DNA from: Streptococcaceae bacterium
GTDB lineage: Bacteria; Bacillota; Bacilli; Lactobacillales; Streptococcaceae
NCBI GenBank assembly: GCA_031254115.1
Contig: JAIRUZ010000028.1
Coordinates: 1-51,724, forward strand
DNA: 51,724 nucleotides
Reading direction: 5' to 3'
A program made the translations under genes and the position numbers. Below the pieces are notes generated by a model that had not been told where the DNA came from, searched no databases, and saw nothing but the letters and a program-made list of their open reading frames with translations. Of this stretch, positions 1-9,006 are shown piece after piece (the stretch's first letter is position 1; each line of letters opens with the position of its first letter).

Positions 1-2991
1 AAGTCTAAAGGAAAAATTGAATTGTCTCAAAATGGGCAAATCATGCTTTTCGAGAGTGTTTTGATGACGCTAGATGAAACAGAAATTCCTTATTTTTCAA
101 GCTTTAAAAAATCACCTGACTTTTTAAAAAAGTTGGTGGATTTGAGAACTGAACTTCAAGAAGCCCAATTGGAATTGTCAGCGCTGACAGAAAACCCAAA
201 AAATAGAGAATTGGAACTTATTTTAGAAAAATTTGAGCAAGCTTACGCCAAAATAAATCCGACTTCTTCTGTCAGCCAAGATTTTTTACAAGCGCTTTAT
301 GATAAAAAGTTTACAACAACTTTACAGCAATCTATTTTTATTATTGCTGGATTTACACGATTTACAGCCGAAGAAAAAATGATGATTGAAACGCTTGATC
401 AGTTTTCAGATGCTGTCATAATAGGCACATACTTGGATAAAAACGCGATTTTCACCGAAAGTGTTTATCAGTTGTCGGAGAAAATGATTGCTGATTTTGG
501 CGTTCAATCGGAATTTATTGCACCACAAGCTGTCAATCAAGTTTACAGTAAGTTGACACGACTGATAGAAAATGATGCCACATTTACGCTGTCAGCGCTG
601 ACAAATTTAGAAAAAAAAGAGGCAGCATATTTTCAAATCTGGGAAGCAGACAATCAGACGGCTGAAATTGAAATGGTTGCAAAAGAAATAAAGCAAAAAC
701 TCGCAATGGATAGTACCTTGCGTTACAAAAATTTCACCGTTGTGGTTGGCGACAGTACGGCGTATTTTCTGCCCTTGCAAGAAATTTTTACGCGTTTTGA
801 AATTCCTTATTTTTATGCAAAACAAGAAGCCATGGCCGATCATCCTTTGGTTTTACTTTTGGAACATTTGTTGTCCATTCATAAAAAAAATTACCGTCTA
901 AATGATGTTCTTGGTCTCTTAAAAACGCATCTTTATCAACCTATTGAATTTTCTCAAGAAACGCTTGATTCGTTTGAATATAGGGTGACGAAAGCTCAAT
1001 TTTCTGGAAAATTGAAATTTTCAGCGCCACTTGAAAACAAAAAATTAGATCGTTTTCGTGAAAAAATGTTGGGAAAAAATTCGCCCATTCAGCTCTTTTT
1101 GAGTCAAAAAAAGAAAAAATCGGGTGAAACTTGGATTAAAGAATTTCAAAATTTTCTAAGTCAGGCAAAAGTTTCTGAAACAATGTCGTTGTTTCTAAAT
1201 CAATCTGAGCGAGCAAATGATCACGTCTCAGCTGCGAAACACGAGCAAATTTGGAAATTATTAGAGCTCAATTTACGTGAATTTTTGCTGATTTTTTCAG
1301 AAATAGAGCTGAGTTTAACCGACTTTTTAGAGCTTATTTTGTCTGGTTTGAAAACGGCAACTTATCGGCAAATTCCGTCAAATGCGGACAGTGTCACCGT
1401 GAAGGATTATGAATTGATTGAGCCGCGAACCAACCACTTTGTCTATGCAATTGGGCTCTCACAGTCTAATTTTCCACGCATCAAAGAAAATCACACCTTA
1501 ATTTCAGATGAGGATCGTGAGAAATTTGACGCGTTAGAGGATTTTGGACATTCTAATTATCCAAAACAGCTTTTAACCACGCTCTCGTTGCTCAATTCGG
1601 CGACAAAAAAATTGACGCTTTCAGCCCCGCAAATTATAGAAAATGAAGCGGTCGAAAGCTCGCCTATTTTTAAAATTTTACTTGCGCATGCAGCGCCTGA
1701 AATCAAGCGTTTTATTCACGCGACAAATAGTTCGGAAACGCTTGAACATATGGCAAATTCGCGTGCCATGATTGCTGAAATAGGAGGCATTGAGCGTGAA
1801 CTTGCGATGCATGCGGCGTCTGAAAAAAAACATCCTTTTTGGGGCTCTATTTTTCGTTTATTGACGCAGCAAGATGAAAAATTTGCAGCACTTTCGGGGA
1901 AAATTGCGCGTGACATACAGACTGTAAAGCTGTCAACGCAGACTTTACAGCAAGTTTACAGTCAAGGCTTAACTGGCTCTGTGAGCGCATTTGAGGATTT
2001 TTATAAATGTCAATATCGTTACTTTTTATCAAAAACTTTGGGCATAGAGGACTTTGAGCCAGAAACTATCAATGCGTCAAAAATCGGCAGTTATTCACAC
2101 AAAATATTTGAGAAATTGATGTCTGATGAGGCTCTGTCAGTCGCTAATTTTGATGATAAGTTGTCACAAGTCTTTGTCAGCGCTGATAAAGAGGCTCAAT
2201 TGACAGATATTTTTAAAAAAGACAATGTGTCAGCGTTTATTTATGAAAATGTGAAAGCGTCTATTTGGCAGACGGCTGCTGTCCTGAAACAAGCGCTGAC
2301 AGAAGGCATCGTTCCTGTGTCAGGCGGCCAAGAAAAGAAAATTCGCGGTTTGGAGATTTATCAGGGACTAAAACTCAATGGCTCAATTGACCAAATTGAA
2401 AAATTTCCCAATCAGAAAATAATGATTGTGGACTACAAATCTGGAAACACCGCATTCAATGTGCGTGATGTGGTCGACAGCACGCATTTGCAGCTGCTGA
2501 CTTATCTTGATGTTTTGCGGCATGAAACGCCAAATGATATTTTTTTGGGCGCCTTTTATTTGCATATTCAAAATCAAGTGTTCCCATTTTCAAAAGTTGA
2601 CACCTTAGATGAGCTCTCAAAAAAAATGATGACAGATGGCATTTATCATGGATTGAGAATTTCAACGAAAAATGAAACTGGAAAATACATGGCAGCCGAG
2701 TCTTCGTTGATTAAAGATTCAAGTCAGACAAATGTTTTTACGCCGTCTGAGGTGACGGAGCTTCTCAAAATGAATCAATCGAGCTTTGAGTCGGCGGCAG
2801 GCGTTATTCATTCAGGAACTGTCAAAATTAATCCCAGTTATAAAAATGATACGGTGCTCGGTTGCGCTTATTGTCCGTTTAAGTCTATTTGTCGCTTTGA
2901 AGCAGACAGGCATATGCTGGAAATAGGACGTCCTTTGTCTGTTGCGTCCATCAGCGAAATCAAGAAAAATTTGATGAAAAAGGAGGTGTAA
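1..2991 (+). CDS. rexB: RexB subunit of RexAB (AddAB-type) recombination exonuclease; 5' end outside the window
   Basis: RexB works with RexA to resect double-strand breaks up to Chi and hand 3' single strands to RecA. The frame is open from base 1 to the TAA at 2989, giving about 996 residues against roughly 1,100 in lactococcal RexB, so about 100 N-terminal residues lie upstream; the in-frame TTG at 22 is not a credible start. The C-terminal nuclease domain is visible: a first cysteine in KCQYRYF (near base 2008), the catalytic DYKSG (near 2431) and the trailing GCAYCPFKSIC (near 2863), which together would ligate a 4Fe-4S cluster. rexA starts one base after the stop, so the two are cotranscribed. 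Two perfect TGTCAGCGCTGACA palindromes (176, 590) and two 11-bp-spaced TTKACAG pairs (542, 1944) lie within the gene. Confidence 0.95.
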   Translation, partial: KSKGKIELSQNGQIMLFESVLMTLDETEIPYFSSFKKSPDFLKKLVDLRTELQEAQLELSALTENPKNRELELILEKFEQAYAKINPTSSVSQDFLQALYDKKFTTTLQQSIFIIAGFTRFTAEEKMMIETLDQFSDAVIIGTYLDKNAIFTESVYQLSEKMIADFGVQSEFIAPQAVNQVYSKLTRLIENDATFTLSALTNLEKKEAAYFQIWEADNQTAEIEMVAKEIKQKLAMDSTLRYKNFTVVVGDSTAYFLPLQEIFTRFEIPYFYAKQEAMADHPLVLLLEHLLSIHKKNYRLNDVLGLLKTHLYQPIEFSQETLDSFEYRVTKAQFSGKLKFSAPLENKKLDRFREKMLGKNSPIQLFLSQKKKKSGETWIKEFQNFLSQAKVSETMSLFLNQSERANDHVSAAKHEQIWKLLELNLREFLLIFSEIELSLTDFLELILSGLKTATYRQIPSNADSVTVKDYELIEPRTNHFVYAIGLSQSNFPRIKENHTLISDEDREKFDALEDFGHSNYPKQLLTTLSLLNSATKKLTLSAPQIIENEAVESSPIFKILLAHAAPEIKRFIHATNSSETLEHMANSRAMIAEIGGIERELAMHAASEKKHPFWGSIFRLLTQQDEKFAALSGKIARDIQTVKLSTQTLQQVYSQGLTGSVSAFEDFYKCQYRYFLSKTLGIEDFEPETINASKIGSYSHKIFEKLMSDEALSVANFDDKLSQVFVSADKEAQLTDIFKKDNVSAFIYENVKASIWQTAAVLKQALTEGIVPVSGGQEKKIRGLEIYQGLKLNGSIDQIEKFPNQKIMIVDYKSGNTAFNVRDVVDSTHLQLLTYLDVLRHETPNDIFLGAFYLHIQNQVFPFSKVDTLDELSKKMMTDGIYHGLRISTKNETGKYMAAESSLIKDSSQTNVFTPSEVTELLKMNQSSFESAAGVIHSGTVKINPSYKNDTVLGCAYCPFKSICRFEADRHMLEIGRPLSVASISEIKKNLMKKEV

Positions 2992-2992
2992 A

Positions 2993-5900
2993 GTGGTTGA
3001 CACGTTTCGTTTACAGTTTGACAACCCATTGACAGAAGCCCAAGAACGTGCTGTTTTTAGTGAGGGACATAATATTTTAGTTTCCGCGAGCGCTGGCTCT
3101 GGGAAAACGACTGTCATGGCCAATCGGATTGTTCAAAAAATTATCTCTGGCGTCTCCATTGAAAGCCTTTTTGTCTCGACATTTACAAATAAAGCAGCTG
3201 GAGAGCTCCATGTGCGCATTGAGCGTGAACTCAAAAAAGCTGGATTTCAAGCGCATAAAGAGAAAAATCAGACTGTTTTATTACGCATTCGACACGCTTT
3301 GCAAGAGCTCTCGCATGCTCAAATTGGAACGATGGACGCATTTTGTCAGCAGTTTTTGCGCACGCATTTTGAGCTGGCTGGTGTCGCTTCTAATTTCAGA
3401 ATTTTGAGCGATGCAGCTGAGCTAACGCTTCTAAAAAAGCAGACTTTTGAGACATTGATTGAAGAATTTCTGTCAGTTGATGGCTTTTCAAAGACGTTAA
3501 AAAATTTTTCACCCGATCGTACGCTGGACAATTTTTTTAATAGCGTTGACAGCATTTACACCTACTGTCAATCCACAGAGAATCCAGAAAAATGGCTTGA
3601 AGCGCGTTTTTTATCAGGCTTTTCCACATATGATGATGTCGCAAAACTGCCAACAAATATGACACAAGGTGTCAAGGAAAGTTTACAGGAATTGTTTGAC
3701 AGTTTCCGCTTGGGCGTTGCTGAGTCCGCATTTTCAAAGGTAGTTCTTGAGAAAGTGACGCTTTGGTTGGACAACGAAGACGTCCTGCTGCAGGCGTTTG
3801 AAACGCGTGATTTTATCACGTTTGCAGAAATTTTCAATGATTTGCAGTCTGACGACACAAAATTAAAAAAATTTACGTCGAAGAAATCAAAAGAACTGGA
3901 ACTTGATCAGATATTTGAAAAAAATATTGGGACAAAGTCAAAGCCAGGCGTACTCTCAGCTTTCAATAATCGCATCAAGCACGCCAAATTAATTGCTGAC
4001 TATCAGTCGCAAGCGCTCGAATTGGCGAAAAGTTTACAGCAATTTTGTAGGGCTTTTTACGCGCGATTTTTGGTCTATAAAAAAGAAATGAATGCGTACG
4101 AATTTAGCGACATTCAACATTTCACGATTTCGATTCTGGAAGAATCGGCAAATGACACGGCGCAGCACCTGCAGGCGTCATTTTCTGAGATTTTAATTGA
4201 CGAGTATCAAGACACAAGTCATGTTCAGGAGCGCATGTTGCAGCTTCTTTCAAATGGGCGAAACCTTTTTATGGTGGGCGATGTTAAGCAGTCAATTTAT
4301 GGTTTTCGCTTGGCTGATTCGCAGCTTTTTCAGGAAAAATTTGACAGTTATGATGAGAAATTTGTGGACGGCGTGTCGTCTGGCGAATTGATTTTACTTA
4401 AAGAAAATTTTAGATCTCGAAAAGAAGTGATTGATTTCACAAATTTTGTATTTTCACACCTGATGGACAAGTCGTTGGGCGAACTCGATTATGATGAAAA
4501 GTCAGAATTAATCAAGGGAAATCCGACGTTTCCAGATGTTGATGATACCGATTTTTTACCTGAATTTTTGATTTATTCAGCCGATAAAACCGAGCCGACG
4601 GCTGACAAGGACGAATCAGAACAACCAGAAGCCTTGTCAGATGGGGAAATTCGCTTAGCTGGACAAGAAATTTTACGCTTGCACCAGGAAAAATCTGTCG
4701 GCTATCAAGAGATAACGCTGCTTGTGCGATCGAAAACGAACAATGAAAAAATACAGAAAACGCTTGAGAGCATGGGAATTCCAGTTGTTCTGGATGAAAC
4801 GCCCAAAAATTTCTTAAAATCAATGGAAATTCAAGTCATGATGGACGTGTTGCGCGCGGTTGATAATCCGCTATTTGATAAATCATTGGTCGCCTTGCTG
4901 CGCTCGCCTCTCTTTTTGTTTGATGAGGATGAGCTCACACAGATTTCGCTGATGGGTGACACGCGTGTGCGTTTTTGGGAGAAGATACAGGCTTTTTTAG
5001 ACGATACGTCACGACAAAGTTCACCGCTTTACAGCAAGTTGACAGAGTTTAGAGTCATGTTTACAGCTTGGCGAGAACTCTCTATTCTTTCGCCGATTCA
5101 TGTTTTGCTTCAAAAAATCTACGAAGACAGCTATTATCCAGAATATGTCGGGGCGCTTGCGAATGGTCTACAGCGTCAGGCAAATTTACACGCCTTATCA
5201 ACACGTGCCAAGCGTTATGAAGAAAGCGGCTATAAAGGCGTTTTCCAGTTTATCAAGTTGATTGAAACGGTGCTTGATCAGGAAAATGATTTGACGGCTG
5301 TCACTGTCAAATTGCCAGGAGACGCAGTGCGGGTGATGACGATTCACCACGCGAAAGGCCTTGAGTTTGATTATGTGTTTCTCATGAACCTCTCGACGAA
5401 ATTTAACACCACTGATTTGTCAAAACCCCTGATTCTCAGCCGAAAAAATGGAATTGGGCTTCAGCACACAGTCGATTTAAAGAAAAAAATGCCAGCGGAT
5501 TATTTTTTCCCGTTTGCCAACGTGAAATTAGACACATTACCCTATCTTGTCAATCGCGAAGAACTGCGCCGTGCGCGGATTGCCGAGGAAATGAGAATGT
5601 TGTATGTTGCGCTGACGCGTGCAGCAAAAAAGGTGTATTTGGTCGGAAAAACAACGACTTCAGACATTTTCAAATCAGTTGAGGCAATCAAATTAACAGG
5701 GAATATTCTATCAGACGTTGCACGAAATAAGGCAAAAGGCTATCAATACTGGATTTTAGCCTTGCAGCATGTTTTTTCAGCGTCATCGTCCTTAAAAATT
5801 TCTGTCAGCTCACAATTGGCTGCTATCTCAGAATTGTCAGCTGAAAACCCGCGATTTGACAGGCTTTTAGAAGAATCAAAGAAATTTGACGGGCTGATGG

Positions 5901-6628
5901 AAATGAGCGATGAAATCGCGCAAGCCAAAAAAATAATGTCAGCCAGCTATGCGCATAAACGCGCGACAGAAACAGCCAGCGTTCAGTCGCCGTCACACAT
6001 TGAGCTCAGAAATCAAGCGCTATTTGAGACAACAGAAATACTCGAAACGCAAGAATTGCCCAGCCGCACGCTTGAGATGTTTGATGTGCTGGCTGACAGC
6101 GCGCTCAAAGGCACCGATTTGGGAACGGCGGTGCATGCGCTGCTGGAACGACTTGATTTTTCAAATCCGACGGAAACCGCGATTCTGTCAGCGCTGACAG
6201 AATTGAAATTAAATGAAAAATCTCACCATCAGCTTGAAAAAGCTTTTATTCCGCGCATCCAAGAGCTTTTTGAAACGCGTTTTGGGACGCGTTTGATCCG
6301 CGATACTGCGATAACTTTTAAGGAAATGCCGTTTTCTTTTGTGCGCATGGACGAAATAGCGGACGAAGACGTGATTATTCGCGGCATTATTGATGGGTTT
6401 ATCAAATACTCGGACGCCGAGACGAGTGCGACGCATCTGGTCTTGTTTGATTATAAAACGAATAAATTTAAAACGGACGCTGATATTGCGCGCATTCGCG
6501 CGACATACACGGCGCAAATGACGGTTTATGCCGAAGCTCTGAGTCGGGCTTACGGGGAGCCAATTGCCGAAATTGAAAAAGTGCTTATTTTACTTGGTGG
6601 CCCAAAGGTAGAAATTGTGATATTATAA
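2993..6628 (+). CDS. rexA: RexA, helicase-nuclease subunit of RexAB
   Basis: UvrD/AddA-family motor and nuclease subunit, 1,211 residues, full length for lactococcal RexA. Walker A SASAGSGKTT is at residues 31-40, motif II LIDEYQDT near 400, motif III GDVKQSIYGFR near 428, the HHAKGLEFD motif near 784, motif VI MLYVALTRA near 868 and the nuclease core LFDYKTNK near 1152. The GTG start is chosen because a near-perfect Shine-Dalgarno, AAGGAGGTG at 2980-2988, overlaps the end of rexB at the right distance. A perfect 16-bp CTGTCAGCGCTGACAG palindrome sits near the 3' end (6185-6200), read as ILSALTE. No terminator follows; the next gene has its own promoter within 10 bases. Confidence 0.97.
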   Translation: MVDTFRLQFDNPLTEAQERAVFSEGHNILVSASAGSGKTTVMANRIVQKIISGVSIESLFVSTFTNKAAGELHVRIERELKKAGFQAHKEKNQTVLLRIRHALQELSHAQIGTMDAFCQQFLRTHFELAGVASNFRILSDAAELTLLKKQTFETLIEEFLSVDGFSKTLKNFSPDRTLDNFFNSVDSIYTYCQSTENPEKWLEARFLSGFSTYDDVAKLPTNMTQGVKESLQELFDSFRLGVAESAFSKVVLEKVTLWLDNEDVLLQAFETRDFITFAEIFNDLQSDDTKLKKFTSKKSKELELDQIFEKNIGTKSKPGVLSAFNNRIKHAKLIADYQSQALELAKSLQQFCRAFYARFLVYKKEMNAYEFSDIQHFTISILEESANDTAQHLQASFSEILIDEYQDTSHVQERMLQLLSNGRNLFMVGDVKQSIYGFRLADSQLFQEKFDSYDEKFVDGVSSGELILLKENFRSRKEVIDFTNFVFSHLMDKSLGELDYDEKSELIKGNPTFPDVDDTDFLPEFLIYSADKTEPTADKDESEQPEALSDGEIRLAGQEILRLHQEKSVGYQEITLLVRSKTNNEKIQKTLESMGIPVVLDETPKNFLKSMEIQVMMDVLRAVDNPLFDKSLVALLRSPLFLFDEDELTQISLMGDTRVRFWEKIQAFLDDTSRQSSPLYSKLTEFRVMFTAWRELSILSPIHVLLQKIYEDSYYPEYVGALANGLQRQANLHALSTRAKRYEESGYKGVFQFIKLIETVLDQENDLTAVTVKLPGDAVRVMTIHHAKGLEFDYVFLMNLSTKFNTTDLSKPLILSRKNGIGLQHTVDLKKKMPADYFFPFANVKLDTLPYLVNREELRRARIAEEMRMLYVALTRAAKKVYLVGKTTTSDIFKSVEAIKLTGNILSDVARNKAKGYQYWILALQHVFSASSSLKISVSSQLAAISELSAENPRFDRLLEESKKFDGLMEMSDEIAQAKKIMSASYAHKRATETASVQSPSHIELRNQALFETTEILETQELPSRTLEMFDVLADSALKGTDLGTAVHALLERLDFSNPTETAILSALTELKLNEKSHHQLEKAFIPRIQELFETRFGTRLIRDTAITFKEMPFSFVRMDEIADEDVIIRGIIDGFIKYSDAETSATHLVLFDYKTNKFKTDADIARIRATYTAQMTVYAEALSRAYGEPIAEIEKVLILLGGPKVEIVIL

Positions 6629-6635
6629 ATACACC

Positions 6636-6664
6636 TTGTCAGCCGTCGTCAAATCTGTTACAAT
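6636..6664 (+). promoter_or_regulatory. Promoter of the DUF951 gene, leaderless arrangement
   Basis: TTGTCA (6636-6641) and TACAAT (6659-6664) are separated by exactly 17 bp. The ATG at 6671 is 6 bases after the -10 box, so the expected transcription start is at or next to the first base of the start codon and no ribosome binding site can be present in the mRNA. Confidence 0.8.
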
Positions 6665-6670
6665 AGCCGT

Positions 6671-6868
6671 ATGGAAGTTGAAGTCGGACAGTTTGTTGAG
6701 ATGAAAAAGCCGCATGCGTGCCGTATAAAAGCCACAGGAAAGCCCGCCAATCGGTGGGAAATTAGTCGCGTTGGCGCAGATGTCAAAATTCGCTGTACGA
6801 ATTGTGAGCGAATCGTGATGCTCGCGCGCCACGATTTTGACCATAAGCTTAAAAAAATCCTGAACTGA
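6671..6868 (+). CDS. DUF951 family small protein (YyzM-like)
   Basis: 65 residues, beginning MEVEVGQFVEMKKPH and carrying a single CTNC pair near residues 42-45 followed by ERIVMLAR, the hallmarks of the DUF951 family. Members are commonly found just upstream of ychF in Firmicutes, as here, but no biochemical function is established. The protein is basic and lacks a membrane segment, so it is probably cytosolic and possibly binds metal or nucleic acid (inference). The stop codon lies in the loop of its own terminator hairpin, so this is a monocistronic unit with its own promoter. Confidence 0.85.
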   Translation: MEVEVGQFVEMKKPHACRIKATGKPANRWEISRVGADVKIRCTNCERIVMLARHDFDHKLKKILN

Positions 6869-6880
6869 CAGGGTTTTTTG
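6852..6880 (+). terminator. Rho-independent terminator of the DUF951 gene
   Basis: A-run plus TCCTG (6852-6862) pairs with CAGGG plus T-run (6869-6879) around the loop AACTGA, which contains the stop codon TGA. Eleven pairs with one G-T wobble. Confidence 0.85.
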
Positions 6881-6900
6881 TTGCGCTCAGTCTTGTCAAG

Positions 6901-6930
6901 TTTAGATTTTGTACCGTTTTGTGTTAAAAT
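6901..6930 (+). promoter_or_regulatory. Probable ychF promoter
   Basis: TAAAAT at 6925-6930 lies about 30 bases before the ychF start and leaves room for a leader with AAGGAG at 6948-6953. A weak -35, TTTAGA, is at 6901-6906 with an 18-bp spacer. Confidence 0.5.
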
Positions 6931-6959
6931 GGACAGAGATTATTTTCAAGGAGAGCGAC

Positions 6960-8075
6960 ATGTCTTTAACAGCAGGAATTGTTGGTTTGCCAAATGTAGG
7001 CAAATCCACGTTATTTAATGCCATCACGAAAGCCGGCGCAGAGGCCGCAAATTACCCATTTGCAACGATTGACCCCAATGTAGGAATGGTTGAAGTTCCA
7101 GATAAGCGCTTGGACGTTCTGAGCGACATGTATCACCCCAAAAAGACGATTCCGACGACGTTTGAGTTCACGGATATCGCAGGAATCGTGAAAGGAGCAA
7201 GTAAAGGCGAAGGCCTCGGAAATAAATTTCTGGCCAATATTCGCGAAGTGGACGCGATTATTCACGTTGTGCGCGCCTTCGATGATGAAAATGTCATGCG
7301 TGAGCAAGGGCACGAGGGCGCTTTTGTTGATCCGATTTCTGATATAGAAACGATCAATTTGGAGTTGATTTTGGCGGATCTTGAGTCTGTTGAAAAGCGC
7401 TACGCGCGGTCTGCAAAGATTGCACGCACAACAAAAGACAAAACAGTTCTTGCTGAATTTAATCTTTTGGAAAAAATAAAACCCGTGCTTGAAGCCGGAA
7501 AATCCGCGCGCACGATTGAGTTTTCAGAAGACGAGCAAAAAATGGTCAAGCAATTATTTTTGTTGACGACAAAACCGGTGCTCTATGTGGCAAATGTTTC
7601 AGAAGACGCGGTAGCAAATCCTGAATCTAACATCTATGTCAAGCAAATTCGCGATTTTTCAGCGACAGAAAATGCGGAGGTTGTTGTGATTTCCGCGCGC
7701 GCAGAAGAAGAAATTTCGGAGCTTGACGCGGCAGATAAAGCCGAGTTTTTAGAAGCAATGGGCCTTGCTGAATCGGGTGTGGATCAGTTGACACGCGGGG
7801 CTTACCATTTACTCGGCCTTGCAACTTTTTTGACGGCTGGCGAAAAGGAGGTTCATGCTTGGACCTTCAAACGCGGCATGAAAGCGCCACAAACGGCTGG
7901 CGTGATTCATTCGGATTTTGAAAAAGGGTTCATTCGTGCAGTGACCATGAGTTTTGACGATTTGGTACAGTACGGCTCAGAGAAAGCTGTCCGTGAGGCA
8001 GGCCGTTTGCGCGAAGAAGGCAAAGATTACGTCGTTCAAGACGGCGATATCATGGAATTTCGTTTTAATGTGTAA
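6960..8075 (+). CDS. ychF: YchF, Obg-family ATP/GTP-binding redox-responsive ATPase
   Basis: 371 residues, the family's usual length. YchF is a ribosome-associated P-loop protein that prefers ATP. The P-loop GLPNVGKST is at residues 8-16, [10 protein letters not shown] follows, DIAG is near residue 69, and the C-terminal TGS-type region ends [14 protein letters not shown]. The start at 6960 is preferred to an upstream in-frame ATG at 6909 because it matches the conserved MSLTAGIVG beginning and has AAGGAG six bases upstream. A small membrane-protein gene follows after 14 bases and is probably cotranscribed. Confidence 0.97.
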   Translation: MSLTAGIVGLPNVGKSTLFNAITKAGAEAANYPFATIDPNVGMVEVPDKRLDVLSDMYHPKKTIPTTFEFTDIAGIVKGASKGEGLGNKFLANIREVDAIIHVVRAFDDENVMREQGHEGAFVDPISDIETINLELILADLESVEKRYARSAKIARTTKDKTVLAEFNLLEKIKPVLEAGKSARTIEFSEDEQKMVKQLFLLTTKPVLYVANVSEDAVANPESNIYVKQIRDFSATENAEVVVISARAEEEISELDAADKAEFLEAMGLAESGVDQLTRGAYHLLGLATFLTAGEKEVHAWTFKRGMKAPQTAGVIHSDFEKGFIRAVTMSFDDLVQYGSEKAVREAGRLREEGKDYVVQDGDIMEFRFNV

Positions 8076-8089
8076 GAAATCTAAAGAAT

Positions 8090-8284
8090 ATGAAAATTAG
8101 TACAGGAATGTTTATGATGAGTCTGGTCGTGATAGCACTTGGGCTCAGTTTCTATCTACTTTTTCATGATTTTATCTATTTATGTTTAGTCTTTGCAGCT
8201 ATTATTGAACTTATTTTTGCCTTTCGTCTGCGAAAAATTGAAAAAGCAAAAGAAGCCAAAGACATAGAAGATAAGCCATTTTAA
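8090..8284 (+). CDS. Small membrane protein, unknown function
   Basis: 64 residues with two hydrophobic segments (about 5-22 and 27-46) joined by a very short turn, then a charged tail rich in Lys and Glu (RKIEKAKEAKDIEDKPF). It starts 14 bases after ychF with only a weak purine stretch before the ATG and is probably part of the ychF transcript. I do not recognise a family. The codon use is plausible and the hairpin topology is clear, but translation is not proven. Confidence 0.55.
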   Translation: MKISTGMFMMSLVVIALGLSFYLLFHDFIYLCLVFAAIIELIFAFRLRKIEKAKEAKDIEDKPF

Positions 8285-8299
8285 AATATGTAAAGAGAG

Positions 8300-8350
8300 T
8301 TTACAGCAACTTGACAGAAAGTTGACACGTTAATTTTCTTGATTTATCAA
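8300..8350 (+). promoter_or_regulatory. Probable pth promoter within a triple TTKACA array
   Basis: Three direct repeats start at 8300 (TTTACAG), 8311 (TTGACAG) and 8322 (TTGACAC), exactly 11 bp apart. The last can act as a -35 box with TATCAA (8345-8350) at a 17-bp spacing, giving a leader of about 18 bases before the pth ATG. The array may instead, or in addition, be a protein binding site; it is the only intergenic example of a motif otherwise found inside genes. Confidence 0.55.
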
Positions 8351-8374
8351 AATCAGGAGATTTTTGGAGAGTTT

Positions 8375-8947
8375 ATGACAAAAATGATAGTCGGTCTGGG
8401 CAATCCAGGCGATAGATATGAAGAAACGCGACACAATATGGGTTTTATGACCGTTGACACGTTGGCGCAGCGTCTCGGATTGACCTTTGGTTTAGAGAAA
8501 GCGTTTGTAGCAGAAGTTGCAAGCGGCTTTGTGGACGGTGAAAAAATATTTCTCGTGAAACCACAAACATTTATGAATGAATCAGGCCGTGCTGTCAAAC
8601 CTCTTTTGACGTATTACAATCTGGCGCTATCAGATTTGATGGTTGTTGTTGACGATTTGGATTCACCCGTGGGGCGCGTGCGTTTACGAGACAAAGGTTC
8701 ATCAGGCGGACAACGCGGGCTGAAATCTCTCATTGTACATCTTGGAAGTCAGCAATTTAACCGCGTGAAAATCGGAATCGGCCGCCCAGCACACGAAAAT
8801 GAAAAAGTTGTGAATCATGTGCTTGGAAAATTTGATAAAGTAGAATTAGATGAAGCGCGCGCGGGGATTCAAAAAGCGGCAGATGCACTTGAATATTGGG
8901 TTGAAACGGGCGATTTTCATAAGGTCCAAAGCAAATATAACGGATAA
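8375..8947 (+). CDS. pth: Peptidyl-tRNA hydrolase
   Basis: Releases tRNA from stalled peptidyl-tRNA in the cytosol. 190 residues, full length. GLGNPG is at residues 7-12, the catalytic histidine is H20 in TRHNMGF, and PQTFMN and the loop [11 protein letters not shown] follow as expected. The ATG at 8375 is chosen over an upstream in-frame start at 8339 because it gives the conserved short N terminus; GGAGAG lies just before it. mfd follows 59 bases later, the usual pth-mfd order. Confidence 0.97.
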   Translation: MTKMIVGLGNPGDRYEETRHNMGFMTVDTLAQRLGLTFGLEKAFVAEVASGFVDGEKIFLVKPQTFMNESGRAVKPLLTYYNLALSDLMVVVDDLDSPVGRVRLRDKGSSGGQRGLKSLIVHLGSQQFNRVKIGIGRPAHENEKVVNHVLGKFDKVELDEARAGIQKAADALEYWVETGDFHKVQSKYNG

Positions 8948-9006
8948 TCTGTGATAAACAGCTTGTCTTTAAATCCGAGTTTTTCATCTTTTAGAAACGG
9001 GTAATC

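Noticed and set aside
22-2991. TTG at 22 as the rexB start
   Set aside because: The frame stays open upstream to base 1 and the product would lack about 100 residues; the gene simply enters the window.
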